Source: Alphaproteobacteria bacterium (GTDB taxonomy: Bacteria > Pseudomonadota > Alphaproteobacteria > JAJTHO01 > CANGXP01). From it: a stretch of 64,000 nt of DNA. Position numbers and translations under genes: made by a program. This document shows, piece by piece, positions 39,415 to 47,857 of this stretch. How positions within the stretch are numbered: position 1 is the stretch's first letter; each line of letters starts with the position of its first letter. The notes beneath the pieces are model-generated. The model ran no database searches. It worked only from the letters and a program-made list of their open reading frames with translations, and was not told where the DNA came from. The DNA lies in NCBI GenBank assembly GCA_947457935.1, contig CANGXP010000004.1:1-64000 (forward strand), given 5' to 3'.

Positions 39415-40161
39415 ATGTTCGTTGCTGTTTTGCGTGCTTGTTGTGTTGTTTTAATGCTCTCTGCCTGTGTAACGGTGCCACCGCCTATACCTAAACAGAA
39501 CGTTTATAATTTGGATAAAAAAACAGCACCCTTAGTATCGAAAGACTATGGTATTCTGGTTGCAAAAACAACGGGAGATCAGGGTGGGGTTTCGTATATA
39601 ACTTTCAAGCCTTATGATCGAGCCAGCAACAAATTCATACCGATTAACGAAGATCCAAACATAAAAACCGCAGACCTCCCCTTGCAAAAAGGGGATAGAA
39701 GCTTTCGCTTTGAGCCAACTGATGATGGCTATCAAGTAATTGCCCTTAAACCAGGCTATTATGTTATAGAACGTATTCTTTTGGGAGATTTTTCGGCAAC
39801 AGGCGGTGTTCACCCTGTTACTCATAAGCCGTTATATGGAGGATTTGAAATACAAGCGGGTGAACTGCTTTACATAGGGGATATTCATCTTACGACGGAT
39901 AGATTAGGTTACAAAAATCCAAAGATGATCTCCGAGCAACAAAGTCCGCTGGGCATGCTAATCGGAGTCGTGGTGTATGCTGCGACACATACCTTCACAG
40001 ATGATGATTTTGCGTTGGGGGTTGTCAACGACACCGCAGCTGCAAAAAATCATGTTGCGACAAATATTCCCATGATGATGCGACCTTTGGTGTATCGTCC
40101 TCTCACCCTAGGATACTACGCACACCAAAATCATGGCAGTAATTCAAAAGAAAAGTTTTAG
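39415..40161 (+). CDS. Hypothetical lipoprotein
   Basis: A 248-residue protein with a lipoprotein signal: hydrophobic AVLRACCVVLMLSAC with the likely lipidated Cys18, then VTVPPPIPKQN. The rest is a soluble beta-rich domain with GDQGGVSYITFKPYD, LKPGYYVIERILLGDF and GGFEIQAGELLYIGDI. The pattern of a pay-out domain ending in an exposed loop is seen in uncharacterised lipoproteins of Legionella- and alphaproteobacterial-type genomes. I do not recognise a named family. Role unknown. Confidence 0.75.
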   Translation: MFVAVLRACCVVLMLSACVTVPPPIPKQNVYNLDKKTAPLVSKDYGILVAKTTGDQGGVSYITFKPYDRASNKFIPINEDPNIKTADLPLQKGDRSFRFEPTDDGYQVIALKPGYYVIERILLGDFSATGGVHPVTHKPLYGGFEIQAGELLYIGDIHLTTDRLGYKNPKMISEQQSPLGMLIGVVVYAATHTFTDDDFALGVVNDTAAAKNHVATNIPMMMRPLVYRPLTLGYYAHQNHGSNSKEKF

Positions 40162-40341
40162 GTTGTGCCATTAACCAAAACAGTTGCATTATTGCAATGC
40201 CTCTCAAAATTTGATACTAGCATTTGTGATGAAATGTTGTATAAGTTCGTGAAAGTCTAGAAAATCAAAGTATGAGGGCTATGCATCTGTGTGCAGCCTC
40301 CGTCGCAAAATTAGAAAATATCAAACATAAGGGTTATTGAG

Positions 40342-40950
40342 ATGAATTTATCTTCCTCTATCAAATCGGGCGTTTATGCCGCAGCAATCAGCGTATTCAT
40401 GGCAGGCAGCGCATTTGCTCAAAACACCAACGATGCAATTTACGACAAAAACAACACGCACGTTCTCGATACCCGTGGTAATTGCGTGCGTAGTGCCAAT
40501 CAATTAAATGCTACCGATGCTTGCGGTACAGCGACAGCTGTTGCAGCAGCAGCAGAAACAACACGCGGCGTTGCAGACCTCAACAAAGAAGAACTGGTTG
40601 TTTATTTTGATTTCGACAAGTCTTTCCTCAAAGCATCTGAAAAAGAAAAGCTAGACCGTCTTGCGCAAATCTTAAAAGAAGCAAAAGAAGTGTCTGGCGC
40701 GAAAGTTATCGGCTATGCTGACCCCATTGGTACACCAAAATACAACGTGGCATTGTCTGAAAGACGCGCAGCAGCTGTTGAAGCATACCTCAATGGCAAA
40801 GGCTACCAAAACACCGAACTCGCTTCTGTTCAAGGTTTGGGCGAAACCAATGCATATGCACGGTGTGAAGGCGTGAAAAAACGCGCTTCTCTCATCAAGT
40901 GCTTTTGGCCAAACCGTCGCGTAGAAGTGTCTTTGGAATACAAAAAGTAA
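40342..40950 (+). CDS. OmpA-domain periplasmic/outer-membrane protein
   Basis: A 202-residue protein with a cleavable signal peptide (cut likely after AGSAFAQ), a short variable region with two cysteines, and a C-terminal OmpA domain. The domain shows ELVVYFDFDKSFLKASEKEKLD, GYADPIGTPKYNVALSERRA and NRRVEVSLEY, where the Asp and Arg bind peptidoglycan. No beta-barrel is present, so it links the envelope to the cell wall like small OmpA-like proteins. A strong Rho-independent terminator follows, consistent with a highly expressed single gene. Confidence 0.9.
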   Translation: MNLSSSIKSGVYAAAISVFMAGSAFAQNTNDAIYDKNNTHVLDTRGNCVRSANQLNATDACGTATAVAAAAETTRGVADLNKEELVVYFDFDKSFLKASEKEKLDRLAQILKEAKEVSGAKVIGYADPIGTPKYNVALSERRAAAVEAYLNGKGYQNTELASVQGLGETNAYARCEGVKKRASLIKCFWPNRRVEVSLEYKK

Positions 40951-40990
40951 CTTTTACAAAACGCTTGTGAAATATAGGACAAAATATAAG

Positions 40991-41019
40991 AAGGGCGGTA
41001 CATCAGTATCGCCCTTTTT
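40991..41019 (+). terminator. Rho-independent terminator after the OmpA-domain gene
   Basis: AAGGGCGGTAC and GTATCGCCCTT form an 11-pair stem with one G-T pair and a four-base loop (ATCA), followed by a run of T residues. It lies 40 bases after the stop codon and 15 bases before rdgB. Confidence 0.88.
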
Positions 41020-41034
41020 CCATGGAATATCTGT

Positions 41035-41637
41035 ATGACTAGCTCCCTCATCCTCGCCACCCACAATCAAGGCAAAGTGCGTGAATTGGGCGCACTGTTG
41101 CAACCGCTGGGCTTTAGCGTCACGGCCGCTGGCAATCTCGGTGTCACAGAACCCGAAGAAACAGAAAATACCTTTGCAGGCAATGCGCTTTTAAAAGCAA
41201 AACATACCTGTAACGCAACAAATCTGCCGTCTTTAGCCGATGACTCAGGACTGTGCGTTCCTGCCCTTAACAACGCCCCTGGTATTTATTCCGCCCGTTG
41301 GGCAGGCGAACACAAGGACTTTACGCTTGCGATGCAGCGTGTAGAAAACGAGCTGAAAGCCTTGCAAAATAACGATTACAGCGCATATTTTGTTTGCGCT
41401 TTGGCATTATGCTTACCAAATGGTGAGCAGCACGTTTTTGAGGGCAGAATTGACGGGACACTTACCTTCCCACCCCGCGGCGATAAAGGCTTTGGCTATG
41501 ACCCGATTTTTATTCCAACGGGATATACGCAAACATTCGCGGAAATGAATCCTGCGGAAAAACATGCTCTAAGCCACAGAGCGCGGGCGTTTGAGAAGTT
41601 TGTGGCGTTTATTGCTGCAAATAAAACAGTCGTTTGA
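41035..41637 (+). CDS. rdgB: XTP/dITP pyrophosphatase (RdgB/HAM1)
   Basis: Removes noncanonical purine triphosphates from the pool. The 200-residue protein has LILATHNQGKVRELGALL, GNALLKAKH, SLADDSGLCVPALNNAPGIYSARWAG, the loop FPPRGDKGFGYDPIFIP and the terminal LSHRARAFEKF. All family signatures are present. In alphaproteobacteria it often adjoins rph or hemW, which are absent here. Its 3' end overlaps the convergent GT2 gene by 29 bases. Confidence 0.95.
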   Translation: MTSSLILATHNQGKVRELGALLQPLGFSVTAAGNLGVTEPEETENTFAGNALLKAKHTCNATNLPSLADDSGLCVPALNNAPGIYSARWAGEHKDFTLAMQRVENELKALQNNDYSAYFVCALALCLPNGEQHVFEGRIDGTLTFPPRGDKGFGYDPIFIPTGYTQTFAEMNPAEKHALSHRARAFEKFVAFIAANKTVV

Positions 41638-42526
41638 TTTCCTTGCGCGACCGCGCCAAGCTATCTAGAATCATCCCGCAAAAAAAACTTAAAAACGCCA
41701 GAATCATAATTCCTGTTGCAAGAATAGCTGTCGGAAAACGCGGAACCAGACCCGTTGCAAGATACTCGCTAATGACGGGAATGCTCAATAGAATAGATAT
41801 ACTCGCAAGGCATATAGCCCCCAAACTAAAAAATAAGAACGGGCGTACTTCTTTAAACAACACCATAATACGTAAGAGGATCCTAAAACCATCTCGAAAG
41901 GTGCGGAGTTTACTGGTTGATCCTTCAGGACGCGCTGCATACTCCAGCGGCACTTCCATGATAGGGAGCTTTAGCTCAAGGGCATGAATACTCAAATCTG
42001 TTTCCACCTCAAAGCCCACGCTAGACTTAGGAAATGTTTTGACAAACCTACGGGAAAACACCCGATACCCTGAAAAAATGTCTTTCAAATTACTCTGGAA
42101 CAAATGACGAAACAGGCGGTTAAACACGCGATTACCAAACTGGTGATAATGCCGAAACGCGGCATCTGCCAGTGGCTTTCGTGCGCCAATAACCATGTCA
42201 AGCTGGTTATCAATCAACAGCTTAATGAGCATGGAAGCCTTGCTGGCATCGTAGGTTAAATCCCCATCCGCCATGACGTAAATATCGGCCTCAATATCCG
42301 CAAACATACGGCGCACCACACTGCCCTTGCCTTGCCGCAATTCTTTGCGCACAATCGCCCCTGCTTTGGTTGCCTCAGCAATGGTGTTATCTGTTGAATT
42401 GTTATCGTACACATACACCAACGCGCCCGCCAAGTGCTGCTGAAAACTTTTTACAACGGCGGCAATCGTCTTTTCCTCGTTATAACAAGGCAATAAGACG
42501 GCAATTTTTTGTTCTGTTAAAATCAT
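41609..42526 (-). CDS. Glycosyltransferase family 2 with C-terminal membrane helices
   Basis: A 305-residue protein. The GT-A domain has AVLLPCYNEEKTIAAVVKSF, the DxD-like MADGDLTYDAS and the region FSGYRVFSRRFVKTFPKSSVGFEVETDLSIHAL. Two C-terminal membrane helices follow (about residues 225-250 and 262-290). This matches DPMS/ArnC-like transferases acting on polyprenyl phosphate. The donor and product are unknown; it could serve LPS or the polysaccharide made from the 16-25 kb locus. It runs away from the parS site and glmU. Confidence 0.87.
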   Translation of the reverse strand: MILTEQKIAVLLPCYNEEKTIAAVVKSFQQHLAGALVYVYDNNSTDNTIAEATKAGAIVRKELRQGKGSVVRRMFADIEADIYVMADGDLTYDASKASMLIKLLIDNQLDMVIGARKPLADAAFRHYHQFGNRVFNRLFRHLFQSNLKDIFSGYRVFSRRFVKTFPKSSVGFEVETDLSIHALELKLPIMEVPLEYAARPEGSTSKLRTFRDGFRILLRIMVLFKEVRPFLFFSLGAICLASISILLSIPVISEYLATGLVPRFPTAILATGIMILAFLSFFCGMILDSLARSRKEIKRLFYLQQ

Positions 42527-42584
42527 AGCTAATCGTTAATTTTACCCTGCGCGAACCCATTATATTTATCCAGCATTGAAAATA

Positions 42585-42600
42585 TGTTTCACGTGAAACA
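42585..42600. promoter_or_regulatory. parS centromere-like site (ParB binding)
   Basis: The 16-base perfect palindrome TGTTTCACGTGAAACA is identical to the bacterial parS consensus bound by ParB (Spo0J) with CTP. A chance occurrence in 64 kb is very unlikely. parS sites usually lie near the replication origin, so this region is probably origin-proximal although parAB is not in the window. Confidence 0.9.
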
Positions 42601-42673
42601 TTGTTTTCACGGCAGAATAGAGCCAAATTTTTGGAAATTCATGCTTTTTTAACAAACACGATTTTCCCGTATC

Positions 42674-42702
42674 TTGACATAAAAAGGTTAATCTAACGTA
42701 AT
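42674..42702 (+). promoter_or_regulatory. Candidate promoter of glmU-glmS
   Basis: A perfect TTGACA (42674-42679), a 17-base spacer and CGTAAT (42697-42702). Transcription would begin about seven bases inside the palindromic element that starts at 42703, making that element the 5' untranslated leader of glmU. Confidence 0.6.
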
Positions 42703-42825
42703 GCAGGTGAAGTATTTTTGAGGAATTTTTAGGCAGACAAACACGAAAAAGCGGAGTGTATTAAATATACATGAGCATTTTGAGTGGTTGTCTAACAACA
42801 AAATTACCAAAAAGACGAGCACTGC
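42703..42825. repeat. Palindromic element (GCAGGTGAAG family) in the glmU leader
   Basis: A 123-bp sequence beginning GCAGGTGAAGTATTTTTGAGG and ending AAAAAGACGAGCACTGC. Its halves are imperfect inverted copies. A sister with the same ends and about the same length lies at 49324-49463 between the two secretion genes. It follows the promoter and ends 46 bases before the glmU ATG. Confidence 0.82.
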
Positions 42826-42871
42826 CAAGGAGAGCTTGCACAATTTGCGTAAATCCGTCAAATATTCTACC

Positions 42872-44212
42872 ATGGAATCACTCAACTTTTCTGTTCTTGT
42901 GCTGGCGGCGGGCAAGGGGACGCGGATGCGCTCAACGCTGCCAAAAGTGATGCACCCGTTAGCGGGCTTGCCGCTTATTCGCCATGTTCTGAACGCCGCA
43001 GAAACGCTTACTCCCAAGCAAATTTCTGTGTTGATTGGTGAAGAAATGGCGGATGTTGCCGCAGTGTCAAAACCGCATAAAACACTTCTACAAAAAGATC
43101 GCCTCGGCACAGGGCACGCGGTGCAGCAAGGCGTTGCAGGCGGCGCATTGGCGGAGGCAGAGGCGTTGGTGGTGCTCTATGGCGATACGCCGCTCATCAC
43201 GCCCGATACCATTCAAGCAATGCTTGCAAAATTATCACAAAATCCTGAAGCAGCGCTTGTTGTATTGGGATTTCACACGGCAACACCAACGGGCTATGGG
43301 CGATTAGTGGTGGAGCATGGCGCATTACAACGGATTGTTGAAGAAAAAGAAGCCTCTGAAGTTGAGAAAAAAATCACCTTCTGCAACGCAGGGATTATGC
43401 TGTTTAGAAGCAACGTGTTGCCCGAACTCCTCGCAAAACTAGATAATAATAACCAGAAACAAGAATATTACCTTACCGATACTATCCACCATGCGCGCAA
43501 CGCGGGGTATACCTGCCTCACGGTAGAGGCAACAGCAGAAGAAGTGTTGGGCATTAATTCCAAGGCGGAATTGGCGCAAGCAGAAAACATTCTGCAGCAA
43601 CAGCTTCGCGCACAAGCCCTTGAACAGGGCGTTACATTGATTGTCCCTGAAACGGTGTTCCTCTCAAAAGACACCACCTTTGGGGGTGACGTGGTAATTG
43701 AACCGAATGTGTTTATTGGCGCAAACGTGCATTTAGCAGATGGCGTGCATATCAAGGCATTTTCCCACCTTGAGGGGGCAACTATCGGTGCACATTCAAC
43801 AGTAGGGCCTTTTGCGAGACTCCGTGCAGGGACTGTATTAGGCAAAAACGTCAAAATCGGTAATTTTGTTGAAACCAAAAAAGCCACTTTTGGCGATGAA
43901 GCGAAAGCCAGCCATTTAAGCTACATTGGCGATGCAACGGTAGGTAACCATGCCAACATTGGTGCGGGCACGATAACCTGTAATTACAATGGCTTTACCA
44001 AGGCGGAAACGGTGATTGGGGAGGGCGTTTTTGTGGGGTCAAACACCGCGCTTGTTGCGCCCATCACCCTTGAAAAAGGAGCGATTATTGGCGCAGGCAG
44101 CACCATTACCCAAAATGTACCAGCGGATAGTCTGAGCCTTACCCGCCCCCCGCAAACAATCATAACAGGCTGGGCAACAGCATTTCGAGCACGATTTAAA
44201 AAAGAGATATAA
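42872..44212 (+). CDS. glmU: Bifunctional UDP-N-acetylglucosamine pyrophosphorylase / glucosamine-1-phosphate acetyltransferase
   Basis: Makes UDP-GlcNAc for peptidoglycan and lipid A. The 446-residue protein has the N-terminal uridylyltransferase domain (VLAAGKGTRMRSTLPKVMHP, VVLYGDTPLI, GYGRLVVE) and a C-terminal left-handed beta-helix with hexapeptide repeats and the active-site GNFVETKKATFGDEAKASHLSYIGDA. The ATG at 42872 fits the family start; a start 84 bases upstream would add 28 residues translated partly from the repeat. It is followed four bases later by glmS. Confidence 0.97.
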   Translation: MESLNFSVLVLAAGKGTRMRSTLPKVMHPLAGLPLIRHVLNAAETLTPKQISVLIGEEMADVAAVSKPHKTLLQKDRLGTGHAVQQGVAGGALAEAEALVVLYGDTPLITPDTIQAMLAKLSQNPEAALVVLGFHTATPTGYGRLVVEHGALQRIVEEKEASEVEKKITFCNAGIMLFRSNVLPELLAKLDNNNQKQEYYLTDTIHHARNAGYTCLTVEATAEEVLGINSKAELAQAENILQQQLRAQALEQGVTLIVPETVFLSKDTTFGGDVVIEPNVFIGANVHLADGVHIKAFSHLEGATIGAHSTVGPFARLRAGTVLGKNVKIGNFVETKKATFGDEAKASHLSYIGDATVGNHANIGAGTITCNYNGFTKAETVIGEGVFVGSNTALVAPITLEKGAIIGAGSTITQNVPADSLSLTRPPQTIITGWATAFRARFKKEI

Positions 44213-44216
44213 ATTT

Positions 44217-46052
44217 ATGTGTGGCATCATCGGCATTATTTCCAAAGCAACCCCTGCTACCCCGATGATTGTGGAGGCATTGAAACGCCTTGAGTATCGC
44301 GGGTATGACTCCGCAGGGATTGCAACGCTTGACAACGGGCATATCACCCGTGCGCGCGCCATGGGCAAAATCACGAACCTTGAAAAAGTCCTACAAGAAC
44401 AGCCTTTACACGGCACTATCGGCATTGGGCATACCCGTTGGGCAACGCATGGCGCACCCAGTGAAAATAACGCGCACCCCCATGCAACGGAGAAAGTCGC
44501 CGTAGTGCATAATGGGATTATTGAAAATTTCGCCGCCCTCAAGGCAGAATTGGTTGCAAAGGGGCATGTTTTTACGAGTGAGACAGACACGGAAGTTGTC
44601 GCGCATCTCCTGACTGATTTTCTGAATAATGGGCATAGCCCCGAACAAGCGATGGCAGCGACGACTAAACATCTGCATGGTGCATTTGCGCTTGCTGTGT
44701 TGTTTAAGGGGCATGAAGAAATGCTGATGGGCGCGCGGCGGGGCAGTCCGCTGGTGGTGGGCTATGGCGATAACGCCATGTATTTAGGATCAGATGCGCT
44801 CGCCCTTGCGCCGCTCACGCAACGCATCAGCTACCTGCAAGAAGACGATTGGGTGATTCTTCGCAGCGATGGCGTAGAGATTTTTGATAGCGCAGGAACA
44901 CCCGTTCATCGGGAGATTGTCTTGAGTGGTTTGACGGGGGCGATGATTGGCAAGGGTCGGCATCGACACTACATGCAAAAAGAAATTTATGAGCAACCCA
45001 CCGTGTTGGGGGATACGCTGCAAGCGTTTCTCAACCCTGTGGATAGCAGGTTGCGCTTGCCTCATATGCCGTTCGCGCTCAATGATTTTGACGATGTCTC
45101 TATCATCGCGTGCGGCACGTCGTTTCATGCAGGGGTTGTCGCGAAATATTGGTTTGAACAGGTGGCGGGATTGCGTACACGGGTTGATATTGCCTCCGAA
45201 TATCGCTATCGTCCGTTTGTGGAAAGCCACCGCACCCTTTGTATCTTTATTTCTCAATCAGGGGAAACAGCGGATACACTGGCAGCGCTTCGGTATGCCA
45301 AAGAAAACGGGCAGAAAACCCTTGCGATTGTGAACGTGCCCAGCAGCACCATGGCGCGAGAGGCAGATAGCGTTCTCGTGACACTGGCAGGCCCCGAGAT
45401 TGGCGTTGCTTCCACCAAAGCCTTCACAACGCAGCTAATGATTCTCGCCATTCTTGCCATGCGCTTTGCGGTGGAACGGCAGAAAATAACCGCGCAAGAG
45501 GCAGTTCTCCTTACTGATGCTTTATTGAAACTCCCTGAGCAATGCAGCTGCATTTTAAAACTCAATACGGATTTCCTAAGAATTGCCGAAGAAATACTGC
45601 ACGCTCGCGATGTGTTGTTTATTGGGCGCGGCGGGCAATATCCCATTGCCTTAGAGGGTGCGTTAAAACTGAAAGAATTATCGTATATTCATGCAGAGGG
45701 GTTGGCGGCGGGGGAATTAAAACACGGCTCTATCGCGCTGATTGATGAAGCGGTGCCGATTATCGCTCTTGCGCCCAAAGACGCGCTGTTTGAAAAGTCC
45801 GCCAGTAACATTCAAGAAATTATCGCTCGCAAAGGCAAAGTGATTTTGCTGAGTGATAAAGAGGGACTTGCCGCGTTTGCAGCGGAAGGCAGCACACTCC
45901 TTGCTACTGTTGCGTTGCCAACCGTTCACAGCTTTACCGCACCGATTATCTACACCCTGCCTGTGCAATTCCTTGCTTATCACATTGCCGTGCTAAAAGG
46001 CACGGATGTTGACCAACCACGGAATTTAGCAAAAAGCGTCACGGTGGAGTAG
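44217..46052 (+). CDS. glmS: Glutamine-fructose-6-phosphate aminotransferase
   Basis: Makes glucosamine 6-phosphate, the entry to amino sugar synthesis. The 611-residue enzyme has the N-terminal glutaminase domain with nucleophile Cys2 (MCGIIGIIS) and motifs YRGYDSAGIA and GHTRWATHG. Two SIS domains follow, with CGTSFHAG, SQSGETADTLAAL and the terminal LAKSVTVE. All parts are complete. It is coupled to glmU, which uses its product after one more step. No glmS ribozyme or leader is possible in the four-base gap. Confidence 0.97.
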   Translation: MCGIIGIISKATPATPMIVEALKRLEYRGYDSAGIATLDNGHITRARAMGKITNLEKVLQEQPLHGTIGIGHTRWATHGAPSENNAHPHATEKVAVVHNGIIENFAALKAELVAKGHVFTSETDTEVVAHLLTDFLNNGHSPEQAMAATTKHLHGAFALAVLFKGHEEMLMGARRGSPLVVGYGDNAMYLGSDALALAPLTQRISYLQEDDWVILRSDGVEIFDSAGTPVHREIVLSGLTGAMIGKGRHRHYMQKEIYEQPTVLGDTLQAFLNPVDSRLRLPHMPFALNDFDDVSIIACGTSFHAGVVAKYWFEQVAGLRTRVDIASEYRYRPFVESHRTLCIFISQSGETADTLAALRYAKENGQKTLAIVNVPSSTMAREADSVLVTLAGPEIGVASTKAFTTQLMILAILAMRFAVERQKITAQEAVLLTDALLKLPEQCSCILKLNTDFLRIAEEILHARDVLFIGRGGQYPIALEGALKLKELSYIHAEGLAAGELKHGSIALIDEAVPIIALAPKDALFEKSASNIQEIIARKGKVILLSDKEGLAAFAAEGSTLLATVALPTVHSFTAPIIYTLPVQFLAYHIAVLKGTDVDQPRNLAKSVTVE

Positions 46053-46061
46053 GGGGGGGGG
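46052..46061 (+). repeat. Run of ten G residues at the glmS stop codon
   Basis: The last base of the glmS TAG stop begins a run of 10 G. Such tracts are prone to slippage, but here a length change would fall after the stop and would not alter the protein. It is the longest G run I see in the window. Confidence 0.8.
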
Positions 46062-46064
46062 CTG

Positions 46065-46574
46065 TTAGTACGCTTTCTGTTGTTGCCAAATGACAGGGGC
46101 AGGAGAAGATGGTTGAGTCCCTGCGTCAAAGAAAGTCGTATGGGGATAAAATTGCCTCAGAACAGCATTAGTAGCGGTTACTTTCCCCACAAGAAGATCC
46201 GTTTTACCGTCATCAAGCATCACGTTTGGTACTTGATTTGTCACTGCATTTAATACGCAGCGTTCGGCAATCCTGCTGCCGTTGAATAATTTAGTTATTT
46301 TTGATCTAGGAATCCCTTTTTCTCCTTCTTCAGTCTTCTCAAAGTCATCCGCATCATAAGTTACTAGAAATTCATTTACTGCTTTTTGTATTGCGGCAGG
46401 CTCACCTTTTAGACTAATAGCTTGACGACACACTTGATTCGTTCTTTCGCCTTCTTGATGTGCATTCCAAAGATAATACCCTGTTCCTGCTATTATTGTT
46501 ATTCCTATTCCTAGGATAGACGACGTTACTTTTAAGGGGAATCTTTGAAAGGGGGTTGAAGGTTGATTTTTCAT
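46065..46574 (-). CDS. Hypothetical single-span membrane protein
   Basis: A 169-residue protein with one N-terminal membrane helix (about residues 16-36, VTSSILGIGITIIAGTGYYLW). A periplasmic domain follows with two cysteines (NQVCRQAISL and AERCVLNAVTN) that could form a disulfide, and a proline-rich end. The ATG at 46574 is preferred to one 81 bases upstream in an AT-rich stretch. No family is recognised. It is convergent with glmS and divergent from the YejE-like gene. Function unknown. Confidence 0.65.
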   Translation of the reverse strand: MKNQPSTPFQRFPLKVTSSILGIGITIIAGTGYYLWNAHQEGERTNQVCRQAISLKGEPAAIQKAVNEFLVTYDADDFEKTEEGEKGIPRSKITKLFNGSRIAERCVLNAVTNQVPNVMLDDGKTDLLVGKVTATNAVLRQFYPHTTFFDAGTQPSSPAPVIWQQQKAY

Positions 46575-46699
46575 GATATGCGAATTTTTATAAAAAACTA
46601 AATATGCTTGATATATAACACATAAAAAATAATTTGCAATACTTTTTATATACAAATTTTCTTATTGCTCTAAAAAAACAGTCTCGCTAGGAAAGAAGC

Positions 46700-47722
46700 A
46701 TGGTGTTTACAGTCTCTCCCCTCACACAGCGTCGGCTGCAGCGTTTTAAAGCCAATAAACGCGGGATGATCAGCTTGTGGATTTTTCTCACACTCTTTTT
46801 TGTTAGCTTACTATCTGAAATCATTGCAAATAACAAGCCGCTTTTAATTGCGCATCAGGGAAGTTTGTATTTTCCGTTTCTACAAGCCTATCCTGAAACC
46901 ACGTTCGGCGGAGATTTTACCACGGAGGCAGACTATCACGATCCGTTCCTGCAAGAAAAAATCGCTAAAGATGGCTGGATGGTGTGGGCACCCATACGGT
47001 TTTCTTATAACACGATCGATTATGAACTTGACCAACCTGCGCCCGCGCCGCCCTCTGCCAAACATTGGCTGGGCACGGATGATCAGGGGCGCGATGTGGT
47101 GGCGCGATTGCTGTATGGGTTTCGACTGTCTGTATTGTTTGGGCTTGCGCTCACGCTGATTAGCTCTGTGATTGGTATTATGGCGGGCGCAATTCAAGGC
47201 TTTTTTGGCGGTATCACAGATTTGATTTTTCAGCGTTTTATTGAGATTTGGAGCGGCTTGCCCACGCTCTATATCCTGATTATTCTTGCGAGTTTCATCA
47301 CGCCCACATTCGGCTGGCTGTTGTTAATTATGATTTTGTTTAGCTGGATGAGTTTAGTGGGGGTTGTTCGTGCAGAATTCTTGAAAGCGCGAAACTATGA
47401 CTTTGTCCGCGCCGCAAAAGCCCTCGGCGTGCCGAGTTTCACCCTGATGCATCGGCATATCCTCCCCAATGCCATGGTGGCGGCTCTTACATTCTTACCC
47501 TTCATTCTTAATGGGGCAATTATCACCCTCACTGCCTTGGATTTCCTAGGGTTTGGGCTGCCTGCAAGCTCTCCCTCGCTCGGCGATATTGTGGCGCAAG
47601 GCAAAGCGAATCTGCAAGCACCATGGCTCGGCATATCTGCTTTTCTAACGCTCGCTATACTACTCAGCACCTTGATTTTTATTGGCGAAGCGGTGCGCGA
47701 TGCGTTTGATACGCGGCGGTAG
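46700..47722 (+). CDS. yejE: YejE-like ABC transporter permease (oligopeptide/microcin C type)
   Basis: A 340-residue inner-membrane permease. It has the N-terminal OppC_N helix (RGMISLWIFLTLFFVSLL), a periplasmic region HDPFLQEKIAKDGWMVWAPIRFSYNTIDY typical of YejE, then HWLGTDDQGRDVVARLLYGFRLS and the permease EAA loop region KALGVPSFTLMHRHILPNA. In other bacteria it works with YejA, YejB and YejF, but none of these flanks it here. It therefore either partners with genes elsewhere or is a separated part of the operon. Confidence 0.9.
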   Translation: MVFTVSPLTQRRLQRFKANKRGMISLWIFLTLFFVSLLSEIIANNKPLLIAHQGSLYFPFLQAYPETTFGGDFTTEADYHDPFLQEKIAKDGWMVWAPIRFSYNTIDYELDQPAPAPPSAKHWLGTDDQGRDVVARLLYGFRLSVLFGLALTLISSVIGIMAGAIQGFFGGITDLIFQRFIEIWSGLPTLYILIILASFITPTFGWLLLIMILFSWMSLVGVVRAEFLKARNYDFVRAAKALGVPSFTLMHRHILPNAMVAALTFLPFILNGAIITLTALDFLGFGLPASSPSLGDIVAQGKANLQAPWLGISAFLTLAILLSTLIFIGEAVRDAFDTRR

Positions 47723-47732
47723 AAAACCTTAT

Positions 47733-47855
47733 ACCAACCCAAGAAAATTTCTGATATTTAGGCGAGCGGATCTAAGCTAAATGGAGTTGGCTAAAGCCAA
47801 TGACTGCAGCCGAAAATGTGGCGCAGCCAAATAGCAGGAATTTAATGGGTTTGGT
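47733..47855. repeat. Palindromic element (AGAAAATTTC family), intergenic copy
   Basis: A 123-bp palindrome with ends ACCAACCCA and TGGGTTTGGT and a central hairpin TTGGCTAAAGCCAA. About four of five positions are shared with the copy inside the pyrC-like gene at 53982-54108; the stretch CCGAAAATGTGGCGCAGCC is identical. In the reading frame used there this copy contains TAG and TAA stops. It fills the gap between yejE and hlyD, which converge. Confidence 0.92.
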
Positions 47856-47857
47856 TT

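Noticed and set aside
42788-42871. N-terminal extension of GlmU by 28 residues
   Set aside because: The extension is translated from the repeat tail and unrelated leader, while the family starts at the SLNFSVLVLAAGKGTRM region after the ATG at 42872.
44217-44220. glmS ribozyme or amino-sugar riboswitch
   Set aside because: Only four bases separate glmU from glmS, and the glmU leader is a dispersed palindrome rather than the known ribozyme fold.
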